Shown in pieces: positions 8,442 to 15,417 of a stretch of 24,856 nucleotides of DNA (its first letter is position 1; every line of letters starts with the position of its first letter). A program made the position numbers and the translations under genes. The stretch is from assembly GCA_964428895.1 (NCBI GenBank), contig CAYRZU010000056.1, forward strand, positions 1 through 24,856, read 5' to 3'. The notes under the pieces were generated by a model. That model did no database searches and had not been told where the DNA came from. It saw only the letters and a list, made by a program, of their open reading frames with translations. Origin of the DNA: HyVt-337 sp964428895. Its GTDB lineage: Bacteria > Planctomycetota > Phycisphaerae > SM23-33.

Positions 8442-8888
8442 ATGGAAGTCACGCCACACAACGACGAAAAGCTTCTGGTCAAGCACGGCGGCATTCCGGG
8501 CTCGGAGTTTGAGGACCTGAATATGGCCGGCACGAGCTTCGAAGATGTCTCGCTCCGCAACGCCAGCCTGCACGACATCAACCTCACCGGCGCCCGGTTC
8601 GACCACGTCAGTTTGGCCGGGGCATCGTTCGAGGATGTGAACCTGTCCAACATCACCATGCATTCGATCACGCTGGGCGGCGCGAAATTCAAGCACCTCT
8701 CGCTGCACCCGGACGAACACGGCAACATCCCCAAGCAAGACCCCCTGGAGTTCGTGGAGTGCGACCTGAACCGTAGTACCTTCACCGACTGCGACCTGTC
8801 CGGCATCGCCATCGCCGGCTGCGATCTGGAAGGAGCGACCATCGACGGCGTTCTGATCGCCGATTTGCTCAAAGCCCATCGGATGTAG
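8442..8888 (+). CDS. Pentapeptide-repeat protein
   Basis: A 148-residue protein whose residues about 20-85 show the five-residue A(D/N)LXX-type periodicity (GTSFEDVSLRNASLHDINL, then TGARFDHVSLAGASFEDVNL), interrupted by a loop (HPDEHGNIPKQDP) and resumed at about residues 105-135 (CDLNRSTFTDCDLSGIAIAG). Such repeats build a right-handed quadrilateral beta helix; functions range from DNA mimicry to scaffolding and cannot be read here. GAAAGGA lies just upstream of the ATG. The stop codon TAG lies inside the palindromic repeat that begins at 8885. The C-terminal ATIDGVLIADLL resembles the end of the next gene product, suggesting duplicated paralogues. Confidence 0.85.
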   Translation: MEVTPHNDEKLLVKHGGIPGSEFEDLNMAGTSFEDVSLRNASLHDINLTGARFDHVSLAGASFEDVNLSNITMHSITLGGAKFKHLSLHPDEHGNIPKQDPLEFVECDLNRSTFTDCDLSGIAIAGCDLEGATIDGVLIADLLKAHRM

Positions 8889-8951
8889 GGTGGGCATGCT
8901 TGCCCACCACGGGAGGCCGATGGATTCGGTGGGCAAGCATGCCCACCCTAC
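8885..8951. repeat. Inverted pair of GTAGGGTGGGCA elements with perfect 24-bp arms
   Basis: The left arm 8885-8908 begins GTAGGGTGGGCATGC and ends TGCCCACC; the right arm 8928-8951 is its exact reverse complement, separated by a 19-base loop. Each arm is itself nearly palindromic (GGTGGGCA, four bases, TGCCCACC), so the unit looks like two copies of a repeat element in opposite orientation, as in REP/BIME pairs. It lies between two pentapeptide-repeat genes, overlaps the TAG stop of the first, and could form a very stable hairpin that terminates transcription or protects mRNA ends. Confidence 0.9.
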
Positions 8952-8975
8952 GACGCACCAGAAAGGCAGCCAACC

Positions 8976-9278
8976 ATGACCGAACCGCTCAACATCGACA
9001 GCCAACAGCTCCAGAAGTCCCACGTCGAAAACTCCGACCTCTCGGGCAGCACGTTTCGGATTGTGAATCTGTCCGAAAGCACCTTCGAGGACATCCACTT
9101 CGGCCAATGCACTATCCACAACGCGTTGCTGGCCGGCGTGAAGATCACCGAGTCCAACTGCATGGACCTCGAAATCGACGGCCACGTAACCGGCATGGTC
9201 ATCAACGGCGTGCCGCTGGCCGAGCTGACCGAGACCTGGGAAAAAGCCACGGGCAAGGAGTTCCCGCAGTGCGAGTAG
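8976..9278 (+). CDS. Small pentapeptide-repeat-like protein
   Basis: A 100-residue protein with degenerate pentapeptide periodicity (SDLSGSTFRIVNLSESTFED, then IHFGQCTIHNALLAGVKI). The C-terminal part IDGHVTGMVINGVPLAELTETWEKATG parallels the end of the preceding pentapeptide gene, and both continue a likely duplication. AGAAAGG about ten bases upstream supports the ATG. It follows the long inverted repeat at 8885-8951 and precedes an HD-domain gene by 20 bases. The function is unknown; the fold is expected to be a short beta helix with a capping helix. Confidence 0.75.
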   Translation: MTEPLNIDSQQLQKSHVENSDLSGSTFRIVNLSESTFEDIHFGQCTIHNALLAGVKITESNCMDLEIDGHVTGMVINGVPLAELTETWEKATGKEFPQCE

Positions 9279-9298
9279 CAACGGACGAAAGAGGACGG

Positions 9299-9901
9299 AT
9301 GGACATCGAGCAAATCGAAGCGGTCGCAGAGACGGAGATGGCCTCTCGCCAGGATCATGGTTTTCGGGAGCCCGGGTGGATTCTCTACCACGGCCGGCGG
9401 ACCGGGAAGATCGCGCTGCACCTGGCCGACCGCCTCGCCGCGGACGTCGACGGCGACGGCCTCTATGTGGCCGGCCTCTTCCACGACGTTGGCAAGGGCA
9501 GCGAGCGCCACAACGATGTCGGCGCCGCCCGGACGCGCGAACTACTGGACGGCCTTGTCCCGGCCGAAACGCTTGAGGCCCTCTGCGAGACCATCCGCGT
9601 GCACAACCAGCGAAAAGCGGCCGACGACTACTCGGACATCACCAAGCTCGTTCAAGACGCCGACCTGCTCGACCACGTCGGCTGTATCGACGTGTGGATG
9701 GCCCTGTACTACAGCGGCAGCCAGGGCCAATCCATTCAGGATCATCTCGCCTGGTTCAGAGGGGAGGAGTGCAGAGAGTTTCGCCACTACATGAGGACGC
9801 ACCTGAACTTCGACCTCTCGCTCGAACTGTTCGACCAGCGCATCCAATCGGCCGACCGGTTCTTCACCGAACTCCACCGGACCTACTTCGAGGGATTCTA
9901 G
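9299..9901 (+). CDS. HD-domain metal-dependent phosphohydrolase
   Basis: A 200-residue protein with the HD-superfamily metal motif order: His in ILYHGRRTGKIA (about residue 31), the HD doublet in GLFHDVGKG (about residues 61-62), a further His in the IRVHNQRK segment and the final Asp in DADLLDHVG. This arrangement fits small HDc hydrolases that act on nucleotides or phospho-compounds; the substrate is unknown. GAAAGAGG upstream of the ATG sets the start; an upstream extension in the same open frame runs through the previous gene and is rejected. It sits in the patchwork of small genes and ends just before a GTAGG-type repeat. Confidence 0.85.
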   Translation: MDIEQIEAVAETEMASRQDHGFREPGWILYHGRRTGKIALHLADRLAADVDGDGLYVAGLFHDVGKGSERHNDVGAARTRELLDGLVPAETLEALCETIRVHNQRKAADDYSDITKLVQDADLLDHVGCIDVWMALYYSGSQGQSIQDHLAWFRGEECREFRHYMRTHLNFDLSLELFDQRIQSADRFFTELHRTYFEGF

Positions 9902-9911
9902 ACGCGGACAT

Positions 9912-9953
9912 GTAGGATGAGTCTGCCGCAGGCGGATTGCCCGCCCTGCCTAC
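9912..9953 (+). repeat. Divergent copy of the GTAGG-type intergenic palindrome
   Basis: GTAGGATGAGTCTGCCGCAG at the left and a GCCCGCCCTGCCTAC right end, ten bases after the stop codon of the HD gene. The ends GTAGG and CCTAC are inverted and the CTGCCGCAGGCGG core is palindromic. It resembles the other copies in ends and position but not in core sequence. Confidence 0.5.
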
Positions 9954-9977
9954 GGAAAGTCGTGCGAAAGGGAAGAC

Positions 9978-10391
9978 ATGGGACATCGGCCATACTGCTC
10001 ATCCCGGCCTGAGGATGGCAATCCGCTTCGTTTCTGGTATATCGACGAGTTGATTGAGCAGTCCCGTGATCTCCCCGTCACGCAGGTCAACATCCACAGC
10101 CTCGGGGAATTGGACCGTGTCGCGTGGTATGGGGACGATCTGCACCGTGGCCGACTGACGATCCGCCAGGTTGCCGACCACATCAAGAGGATCTTGAAAG
10201 CGGATCTAGCGTGTCCAATCATCCTTTCTGCGGACGGAAAGCTAATGGATGGATTCCATCGCGTGGCCAAGGCGTACTACCTTGGAATCGGCACACTCCC
10301 GGCAAAGCGATTCACGTCGGACCCGCCGCCATGTGACCAGAAAGACATGCTCAGTTGGGTCTATGACACTTATTTCGAAGAGCCGATGTAG
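9978..10391 (+). CDS. ParB/sulfiredoxin-fold-like small protein
   Basis: A 137-residue protein. The segment PIILSADGKLMDGFHRVAKA (about residues 86-105) followed by YYLGIGTLPAKRF matches the ParB/Srx pattern in which a proposed or stored value is followed by DGxHR and a helix, then an alternating strand. No helix-turn-helix or partition-type C-terminal domain follows, so a chromosome-partition role is unlikely; stand-alone members of this fold include NTP-using and nuclease-like proteins. A GAAAGGGAAG ribosome site lies before the ATG. The stop codon TAG is embedded in the palindromic repeat at 10388. The next gene is a nucleotidyltransferase-like protein. Confidence 0.65.
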   Translation: MGHRPYCSSRPEDGNPLRFWYIDELIEQSRDLPVTQVNIHSLGELDRVAWYGDDLHRGRLTIRQVADHIKRILKADLACPIILSADGKLMDGFHRVAKAYYLGIGTLPAKRFTSDPPPCDQKDMLSWVYDTYFEEPM

Positions 10392-10414
10392 GGTGGGCAA
10401 CTTGTTGCCCACGG
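10388..10414 (+). repeat. GTAGGGTGGGCA-type intergenic palindrome, single copy
   Basis: GTAGGGTGGGCAACTTGTTG followed by CCCACGG. The core GTGGGCAA-CTTG-TTGCCCAC is a perfect 8-bp stem with a 4-base loop. The first bases include the TAG stop of the ParB/Srx-like gene, in the same way as the copy at 8885. It has no T-run after it. Confidence 0.8.
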
Positions 10415-10446
10415 AATATGATCGGCAGCGCGTGGGCTGCAAGACG

Positions 10447-11013
10447 ATGACACCCGAAGAGCGATCCCGAGCGTTGCGGACCGAGGCCGATGAGGTACTG
10501 GAGCTGATTCGGCTGCGCGAGTTGTGCGCGCCCGTCGGTGAGCTGACCCCCACCGGCAGCTACTACCTGGACCTGATGATGTACCCCGACGTCGACCTGT
10601 ACCTGCCGCCCACCACGCCGGAGACACTGCTGCGGATCGCGGCCGAGATCGCCAAGGACACTCGCGTCCAGCGGATCAACTACATTCGCGGCGGCCCGGG
10701 CGATCTGAAAGACGGCCTCTATATCAAGCCCGTCCTCGCCCACGGCGACTGGGGGCGCCCGTGGAAGATCGACATCTGGTCCCTGCCGCCCGACGTCGTC
10801 GGCCGCAAGCAGGCCGAGCTGGACGACCTGAGCGCCCGCATGGCGCCCCACCATCGCGCCATCATCCTGAACACCAAATACCAACTGCTCACCGACGAAG
10901 GCCGCACCCCCATGTTCAGCGGCATCTTCATCTACCAGGCCGTCATCGACAACGGCCTGGAGGAACTCCATGACGTCGTCGAGTACCTAAAGGCAAACGG
11001 CGTTGCGCTGTGA
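10447..11013 (+). CDS. Nucleotidyltransferase-superfamily-like protein
   Basis: A 188-residue protein with the segment PTGSYYLDLMMYPDVDLYLP (about residues 36-55), the GS...DxD arrangement of polymerase-beta-type nucleotidyltransferases such as aminoglycoside and lincosamide modifying enzymes. A later aspartate in WKIDIWSLP (about residue 105) is in place for the third catalytic carboxylate. The chemistry is inferred only from this motif; the substrate is unknown. The start at 10447 is chosen because the motif begins about 35 residues later as in relatives; an in-frame GTG at 10432 is possible, and no strong ribosome site is evident for either. Confidence 0.65.
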   Translation: MTPEERSRALRTEADEVLELIRLRELCAPVGELTPTGSYYLDLMMYPDVDLYLPPTTPETLLRIAAEIAKDTRVQRINYIRGGPGDLKDGLYIKPVLAHGDWGRPWKIDIWSLPPDVVGRKQAELDDLSARMAPHHRAIILNTKYQLLTDEGRTPMFSGIFIYQAVIDNGLEELHDVVEYLKANGVAL

Positions 11014-11047
11014 GGGGTGCAGATCGGACATGCATGCCCCCCTACGG
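11011..11047 (+). repeat. Divergent copy of the GAGGGGTGCA-type intergenic palindrome
   Basis: It starts in the TGA stop codon of the nucleotidyltransferase-like gene (TGAGGGGTGCAGATCGG) and ends with CATGCATGCCCCCCTACGG. The left GAGGGGTGCA and right TGCCCCCCTAC are imperfect inverted arms. A further fragment, GGTAGGGTATCGCCCACG, lies at 11065-11082. Confidence 0.5.
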
Positions 11048-11125
11048 CTATGACAATGAAGTGTGGTAGGGTATCGCCCACGACCGCGGCCAAGCGCGCT
11101 CCGTTGGCAACAGAAGGGTTGGTAC

Positions 11126-11641
11126 ATGAACGACAAGATGCTCGTACGAGAAGAAACGCCTGCCGACGAGAGGGATATTTTCGAGGTCACAGAGGCCGCG
11201 TTCCGCGATCTGGAAATCAGCAATCACACGGAGCAGTTCATCATCTCCGCCCTGCGAGCGGCCAATGCCCTCACCGTCTCGCTGGTGGCCGAAGTGGCCG
11301 GCCGCGTAGTGGGACACATCGCCTTCTCGCCGGTAACTGTGTCTGACGGCACGGCGAACTGGTACGGCCTGGGCCCCGTGTCCGTCCTGCCAGAACAGCA
11401 GCGGCAGGGCATCGGGCAGGCGCTGATCGAGGCGGGCCTGTCGCAACTGAAGGCCATCAGCGCCGGCGGCTGCTGCCTGGTGGGCCACCCAGGCTACTAT
11501 ACGCGCTTCGGATTCAGAAACGCCGAAGGCCTCGCTCACGAAGGGGTCCCCCCGGAGGCGTTCTTCGTTCTGTCCTTCGACGGCCACGTCCCGCAGGGAA
11601 CGGTCCAATTCCACAAAGCCTTCTGGACCCAGGAACCGTAG
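11126..11641 (+). CDS. GNAT-family N-acetyltransferase, YhbS-like
   Basis: A 171-residue acyl-CoA-dependent acetyltransferase. The acetyl-CoA-binding loop is visible in LGPVSVLPEQQRQGIGQALI (about residues 88-107), with the QxxGIG/A motif, and the YhbS-type C-terminal signature is seen in VGHPGYYTRFGFRNAEGL (about residues 120-137). The acceptor substrate is unknown. AGAAGGG upstream of the ATG supports the start. It is the last gene before the 376-base intergenic region and has no clear functional link to its neighbours. Confidence 0.85.
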   Translation: MNDKMLVREETPADERDIFEVTEAAFRDLEISNHTEQFIISALRAANALTVSLVAEVAGRVVGHIAFSPVTVSDGTANWYGLGPVSVLPEQQRQGIGQALIEAGLSQLKAISAGGCCLVGHPGYYTRFGFRNAEGLAHEGVPPEAFFVLSFDGHVPQGTVQFHKAFWTQEP

Positions 11642-11791
11642 GCCTGACCGCCCTGTCACATCTGCCCCCACACCAAATCTTAATTTACTCGGCGGTGGTC
11701 TGGGGAGGACGGGGCAGTTGGTCGGAGCGTATACTTCCCGGCGATTGGAGCGGCCCCGAAAGTGTCGGGGGGCGCGCCCCGCGCTGCCGGC

Positions 11792-11869
11792 CGAACAACG
11801 GTGCGCTACACTGAACAAATGCGCCCCGAATTGTTCGGGAATGTTCGGGTTTGTTCGCCCCCCTGTTCG
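11792..11869. promoter_or_regulatory. Phased TGTTCG repeats, candidate regulator-binding array
   Basis: TGTTCG occurs at 11832, 11842, 11852 and 11864, spaced 10, 10 and 12 bases, close to one helical turn each, and the inverted form CGAACA is at 11792 with a near match TGAACA at 11812. The array ends about 50 bases before the candidate -35 element. This is the layout of an activator or repressor site with cooperative half-sites; the regulator is not in the window. Confidence 0.45.
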
Positions 11870-11916
11870 GCGCTCGCTTTCGGCCCGCGGCCCCCTCCTC
11901 GGGCCGTTCGCCGGTG

Positions 11917-11945
11917 TTGAATTTGCCCCCCCATTTCTGTACGCT
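11917..11945 (+). promoter_or_regulatory. Candidate sigma70-type promoter for the citrate-synthase-like operon
   Basis: TTGAAT (11917-11922) and TACGCT (11940-11945) are separated by 17 bases. The -10 element matches the consensus at only three of six positions, so the call rests mainly on the spacing and on its position downstream of the TGTTCG array. Confidence 0.35.
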
Positions 11946-12017
11946 TTGCCCTTTACGCAACTGCCGCAAGCGGCAGCCGCAGTGGCTGAAAAACCCCCTG
12001 ATGTTGGAGAAGACGCG

Positions 12018-12914
12018 ATGAGCAGAGACCCGATCCTTCGCAGGAAGACGGCCATCGGCTACAAGACCGCCAAGAAGACCGTCCTGCGAGGTTACAACCT
12101 GTCCGACCTGGCGGAAGCCGGCTACAGCTTCTGCGATGCGCTATTTGTCCTTTTCCAGAACCGCATCCCCACCGAGGCTGAAGAGAAGATGCTCAAGTAT
12201 GAGATGGGCGTCTTCATGGAGCACTCCATGAGCCCGTCGGCCGTCGGCGCCATCGGCGTGATCACGGGCCGGCCCAACCTGCCCACGGCCGTTGCGGCCG
12301 CGGTGATGACCTTCGGCGGCGTGCACGGCCCCGGCGCCGCTCACGGGTACATGATGAACCAGTACATCGAGCGTGCGGCCAAGGAAGGCAAGAGCCTCGA
12401 TGAGATGGCCAAGATCCTGGTCGACGAGTACCTCGACAACAAGGTCCCGGTCATGGGCATGGGTCAGCCGCAGCACACGGATTCGGACCCCCGGGCCGAG
12501 CCCATCCACTGCAAGCAGGAAGAGCTCGACATCGGCGGCGTGTACCTTCAGTTCCAGCGAGCGGTCGAGAAGCACTTTCACGCCCGCCGCGCCGCCCAAG
12601 GCCGTAGCTACGTGGGCGTCAATGTCGTCGGCGCCGGCAATACGGCCTTGTGCGATATCGGCTTTGCCCCCAACGCCGCGTGGTGTTTGGGCAGTGTGTG
12701 TCGGGGCTTCAGTTGCGCCGCCCACGCCCTGTTCTACATGAAGCGTGGCCGAGCCTGGGGGGCTTCCAAGAACGAGCCGATGGTGCAGATGATCGACCTG
12801 AGCATGATCAAGTACGTCGGCCCGGAGGATCGTCGCGTGCCGAAGCAGGCCGAGCGACAAGAATACGCCCGCAAGCAGAAAGAAGAAGGCGAGTACAAAC
12901 AATGGGTGATCTAG
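12018..12914 (+). CDS. Citrate synthase/citryl-CoA lyase superfamily protein, subunit 1
   Basis: A 298-residue citrate-synthase-superfamily protein of the short citryl-CoA-lyase-like size. Family landmarks run in order: LAEAGYSFCDALFVLFQNRI (about 31-50), MSPSAVGAIGVITGRPNLPT (71-90), FGGVHGPGAAHG (99-110) with His103 at the first catalytic histidine position, GMGQPQH...DPRAEP (147-161), and DIGFAPNAAW and a YVGPEDRRVP end. The second catalytic histidine, normally in a GHP/GHR-type motif, is Gln150 here, while His153 is kept. Members join or split acetyl-CoA (or another acyl-CoA) and an oxo-acid; the substrate is not known. A citrate synthase fit for the citric acid cycle would be longer and have both histidines. 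It overlaps the next paralogue by 13 bases, which implies a two-subunit complex. Confidence 0.85.
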   Translation: MSRDPILRRKTAIGYKTAKKTVLRGYNLSDLAEAGYSFCDALFVLFQNRIPTEAEEKMLKYEMGVFMEHSMSPSAVGAIGVITGRPNLPTAVAAAVMTFGGVHGPGAAHGYMMNQYIERAAKEGKSLDEMAKILVDEYLDNKVPVMGMGQPQHTDSDPRAEPIHCKQEELDIGGVYLQFQRAVEKHFHARRAAQGRSYVGVNVVGAGNTALCDIGFAPNAAWCLGSVCRGFSCAAHALFYMKRGRAWGASKNEPMVQMIDLSMIKYVGPEDRRVPKQAERQEYARKQKEEGEYKQWVI

Positions 12915-13954
12915 GCGACAAAAAGGGAATCGGGAACCTCGACGACCCGAAAATGCCCTACGACTATTCGGCGCGTGAGTACGGCACCGTGCCGCTCGAT
13001 ACCGAGCGGGCCTCCTTCCAGTGGGTCTCGCAGGTGGCGTACAAGAACGTCCACCGTATCGTGGCTCGCGGGTATGACACCACCGAGCTGATGGAAGAAG
13101 GCTACGGCGTGGTCGACATGCTGTTCGTGGACTTCCAGGCCCGCATCCCGCTGGCCGAAGAGGAACAGATGTTGAATTACATCATGATCCTCTCCCTCGA
13201 GGATGGCCTGTCGACCCCGGCGGTGATGAGCCGCATGGTGGCCAAGACCAAGACCTTCCTGACCCAGGCGTGCGGAGCGGCGATTCTGTCGTTCGGCCAT
13301 GCCTATGCGGCCTACTCGTCGTTCGGCAACCTGCTGGACGGCTACCTGGTCGAGGCCGAAGAAGAAGGCAAGAGTCTGGCCGACGCCGCCGACGCCCTGG
13401 TCGCTGAGAACCTCGATAGCGATTGCCTGGGTGTGTCTGGCCTGATGCTGAAGGACCCCGCCGCCGCCCGCATGATCGCCCGGGCCGAGAAGCTCGGCGT
13501 GGCCGGCAAGCACATTGAGCTGCTCAAGCTCATTGAGGCCGCGGCCCAGAAGGCGTCGAAGACCGACGTTGCCATCGACATGCTCGGCGCCATCGGGGCG
13601 ACCATGATGGACTTGGGCTTCACGCCCGAAGCCACCTGGGCGATCCTGGCGGTCACCCGCAGCTTCGGCGCGGGCGCCCATTACATCGAAGAAGTCGAGC
13701 GGGAAGACCTGCTCCACCTCGGCGAGACGCTCACGCCCGCCGAAGACTACGACGGCCCGGCCGACCGGCCCGTGCCTCCGCTGGCCGACCGCGACAAAGT
13801 CGCCGAGCCGGCCCAGACCTTCACCACGGAGGAATGGGCCAAGGCCTTCGAGGAGCGAAAGAAGATTCACGGCAGCGGCTTTGCCATCATTGAAGAAGTC
13901 GAGGACCCCAGCAAGATGACCGGCACCAAGAGCGTGGGCAAGAAGCTTCACTAG
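12902..13954 (+). CDS. Citrate-synthase-superfamily protein, subunit 2 (catalytic histidines lost)
   Basis: A 350-residue paralogue of the preceding protein with the same order of segments: MEEGYGVVDMLFVDFQARIP (about 64-83), LEDGLSTPAVMSRMVA (99-114), EEEGKSLADAADALVAENLD and a final YDGPADRPVP. By alignment to subunit 1, the first catalytic histidine position holds Tyr135 (FGHAYAAYSSFG; a His lies two residues earlier at 133), and the second catalytic region GMGQPQH is replaced by LGVSGLMLKDP. It has an extra C-terminal tail of about 60 charged residues. The ATG lies within the end of the first gene, behind AGAAGAAGG, so translation is probably coupled. It likely forms a heteromer with subunit 1 as a structural or substrate-shaping partner; an independent enzyme is less likely. 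Confidence 0.82.
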   Translation: MGDLGDKKGIGNLDDPKMPYDYSAREYGTVPLDTERASFQWVSQVAYKNVHRIVARGYDTTELMEEGYGVVDMLFVDFQARIPLAEEEQMLNYIMILSLEDGLSTPAVMSRMVAKTKTFLTQACGAAILSFGHAYAAYSSFGNLLDGYLVEAEEEGKSLADAADALVAENLDSDCLGVSGLMLKDPAAARMIARAEKLGVAGKHIELLKLIEAAAQKASKTDVAIDMLGAIGATMMDLGFTPEATWAILAVTRSFGAGAHYIEEVEREDLLHLGETLTPAEDYDGPADRPVPPLADRDKVAEPAQTFTTEEWAKAFEERKKIHGSGFAIIEEVEDPSKMTGTKSVGKKLH

Positions 13955-14000
13955 TCCCGCGCCGTCGATACCCCACCTATTAGGAACGCAAAGGCGAATC

Positions 14001-15389
14001 ATGGCAGACGATATCAAGAAAATGTACGAGCGAGCGAGGAAGGCCTTCGAAGAGGTCGAGTTCTGGCCCCAGGAAAAGGTCGATGAGATGGTCGCCGCGG
14101 TCGGTTGGGAGTTCCAACGGCCCGAGACCGCCACGGCCCTGGCGCAGCTGGCGATTGATGAGTCCGGCATCGGTCGGTTCGAGGACAAGGAACACAAGAT
14201 CTCGGCCAAAACCCGTGGCACGATGCGGGACCTGGTCGGCCAGAAGACGTGCGGCCTGGTGCGTGAGGATAAGGAACTGGGTCTGCGGATCTTCGCCAAG
14301 CCCATGGGCGTGATCGCCAACGTCGTTCCCTGCACCAATCCGGAGTCCACGATCTGCTGCCTCGGCCTCAGCACGCTCAAGACCCGTAACGCCATGATCG
14401 TGTCCCCCCACCCGCGCACCCAGGGCAGCAGCTACCTGACCGTGGAGCACGCCCGCAAGGCCCTGGCCAAGGTCGGCGCTCCGGTCGACCTGATCCAGTG
14501 CATCAAGGAAACCAGCCGCGAGAAGACCCGCGAACTGATGGCTGGCTGTGACTTCGCCATCGCCACCGGCGGGGCCGCCCTGGTCAAGGTCGTCTACGAG
14601 GCCGGCAAGCCCTGCCACACCGTGGGCGCCGGAAACGTGATCTCCATCGTCGACGAGACCGCCGACCTCCAGGCCGCCGCCGCCAAGATCGTCAAAAGCA
14701 AGTGCGCCAACAACTCGGCGTCCTGCTCCTCTGAAAACGCCGTAGCCGCCGAAGCGACCGTCTACAATGACATGGTCGCAGCCCTCCAAGCCGAGGGCGG
14801 TTACCTGTGCAGCAACGAGGAACGCGAGCAGCTCCGGGCCTTCATGTGGCCGGACGGCAAGGACCTCAACCGGGACATCGTCGCCAAGCCCGTCGATGTG
14901 CTGATCGAGGGCGCCGGCCTGACCGTGCCCGAGGGCACGCGCTTCCTGATGGTCGAAGGCACCCAGCCCGGCCCCGAGGACCGATTCAGCGGCGAAAAGA
15001 TCTCGCTGGTGCTGACGCTGTGGCAGTGGACGGACTTTTCCGAAATGGTCGAGCGGATGAAGGAAATGCAGCGGTTCAGCGGCGAGGGGCACTCCTCGAG
15101 CATTCACACCGAGCGCGACGAGCGCAAGGTGGAACTCGCCCTCAAAGCCAACGTCGGCCGCGTCAACTGCAACATGCCCCACGCCGCCGCCAACAGCGGT
15201 AGCTGGTTTAATGGCAACCCCACCACCGACTCGCTCGGCTGCGGATCGTGGGCGGGTAACATGACCACCGACAACATTAACTGGAAACAATTCCTCAACT
15301 ATACGTGGCTGTCGGACCCGATCCCCGAGCACATTCCCACCGACGAGGAACTGTTCGGCGATTACCTGGTCAAATACGGGCGCGACTAA
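14001..15389 (+). CDS. CoA-acylating aldehyde dehydrogenase, sulfoacetaldehyde dehydrogenase (SauS) type
   Basis: A 462-residue acylating aldehyde dehydrogenase: aldehyde + CoA + NAD(P)+ to acyl-CoA + NAD(P)H. The catalytic cysteine is Cys242 in NNSASCSSENAV, and the nucleotide-binding part includes HTVGAGNVISIVDETADL (about 206-223). The C-terminal motifs GCGSWAGNMTTDNINWKQFL and PIPEHIPTDEELFGDYLVKYG closely resemble SauS proteins that make sulfoacetyl-CoA. Related subfamilies use acetaldehyde, lactaldehyde or other C2 aldehydes, so the exact substrate is inferred. AAAGGCG precedes the ATG. It lies 46 bases after the citrate-synthase-like pair and 28 bases before a HAD gene, so an acyl-CoA made here could feed the pair. 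Confidence 0.88.
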   Translation: MADDIKKMYERARKAFEEVEFWPQEKVDEMVAAVGWEFQRPETATALAQLAIDESGIGRFEDKEHKISAKTRGTMRDLVGQKTCGLVREDKELGLRIFAKPMGVIANVVPCTNPESTICCLGLSTLKTRNAMIVSPHPRTQGSSYLTVEHARKALAKVGAPVDLIQCIKETSREKTRELMAGCDFAIATGGAALVKVVYEAGKPCHTVGAGNVISIVDETADLQAAAAKIVKSKCANNSASCSSENAVAAEATVYNDMVAALQAEGGYLCSNEEREQLRAFMWPDGKDLNRDIVAKPVDVLIEGAGLTVPEGTRFLMVEGTQPGPEDRFSGEKISLVLTLWQWTDFSEMVERMKEMQRFSGEGHSSSIHTERDERKVELALKANVGRVNCNMPHAAANSGSWFNGNPTTDSLGCGSWAGNMTTDNINWKQFLNYTWLSDPIPEHIPTDEELFGDYLVKYGRD

Positions 15390-15417
15390 CCAACCCCGCG
15401 CCCAAAGGCGGTGCGTC

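Larger units (their letters stand above)
11642..12017. other. Gene-free region upstream of the citrate-synthase-like pair
   Basis: No convincing gene is seen, although the + frame of the next gene stays open upstream. The region holds phased TGTTCG repeats (11792-11869), a candidate sigma70-type promoter (11917-11945) and a short 5' leader hairpin, CTGCCGC-AA-GCGGCAG (11961-11976). A ribosome site TTGGAGA lies about eight bases before the ATG at 12018. Confidence 0.6.

Noticed and set aside
9978..10391. Chromosome-partition ParB
   Set aside because: Only the short ParB/Srx-type motif is present; the helix-turn-helix and dimerisation domains and a parA neighbour are missing.
11961..11976. Leader hairpin CTGCCGC-AA-GCGGCAG before the citrate-synthase-like gene as a riboswitch
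   Set aside because: It is only a 7-bp stem with a two-base loop, with no conserved aptamer-like surroundings that I can see.
12018..12914. Calling the first citrate-synthase-like gene gltA or a plain citryl-CoA lyase
   Set aside because: One catalytic histidine is replaced and the gene is overlapped by a degenerate paralogue, so a standard citric acid cycle or reverse-cycle role is not supported.
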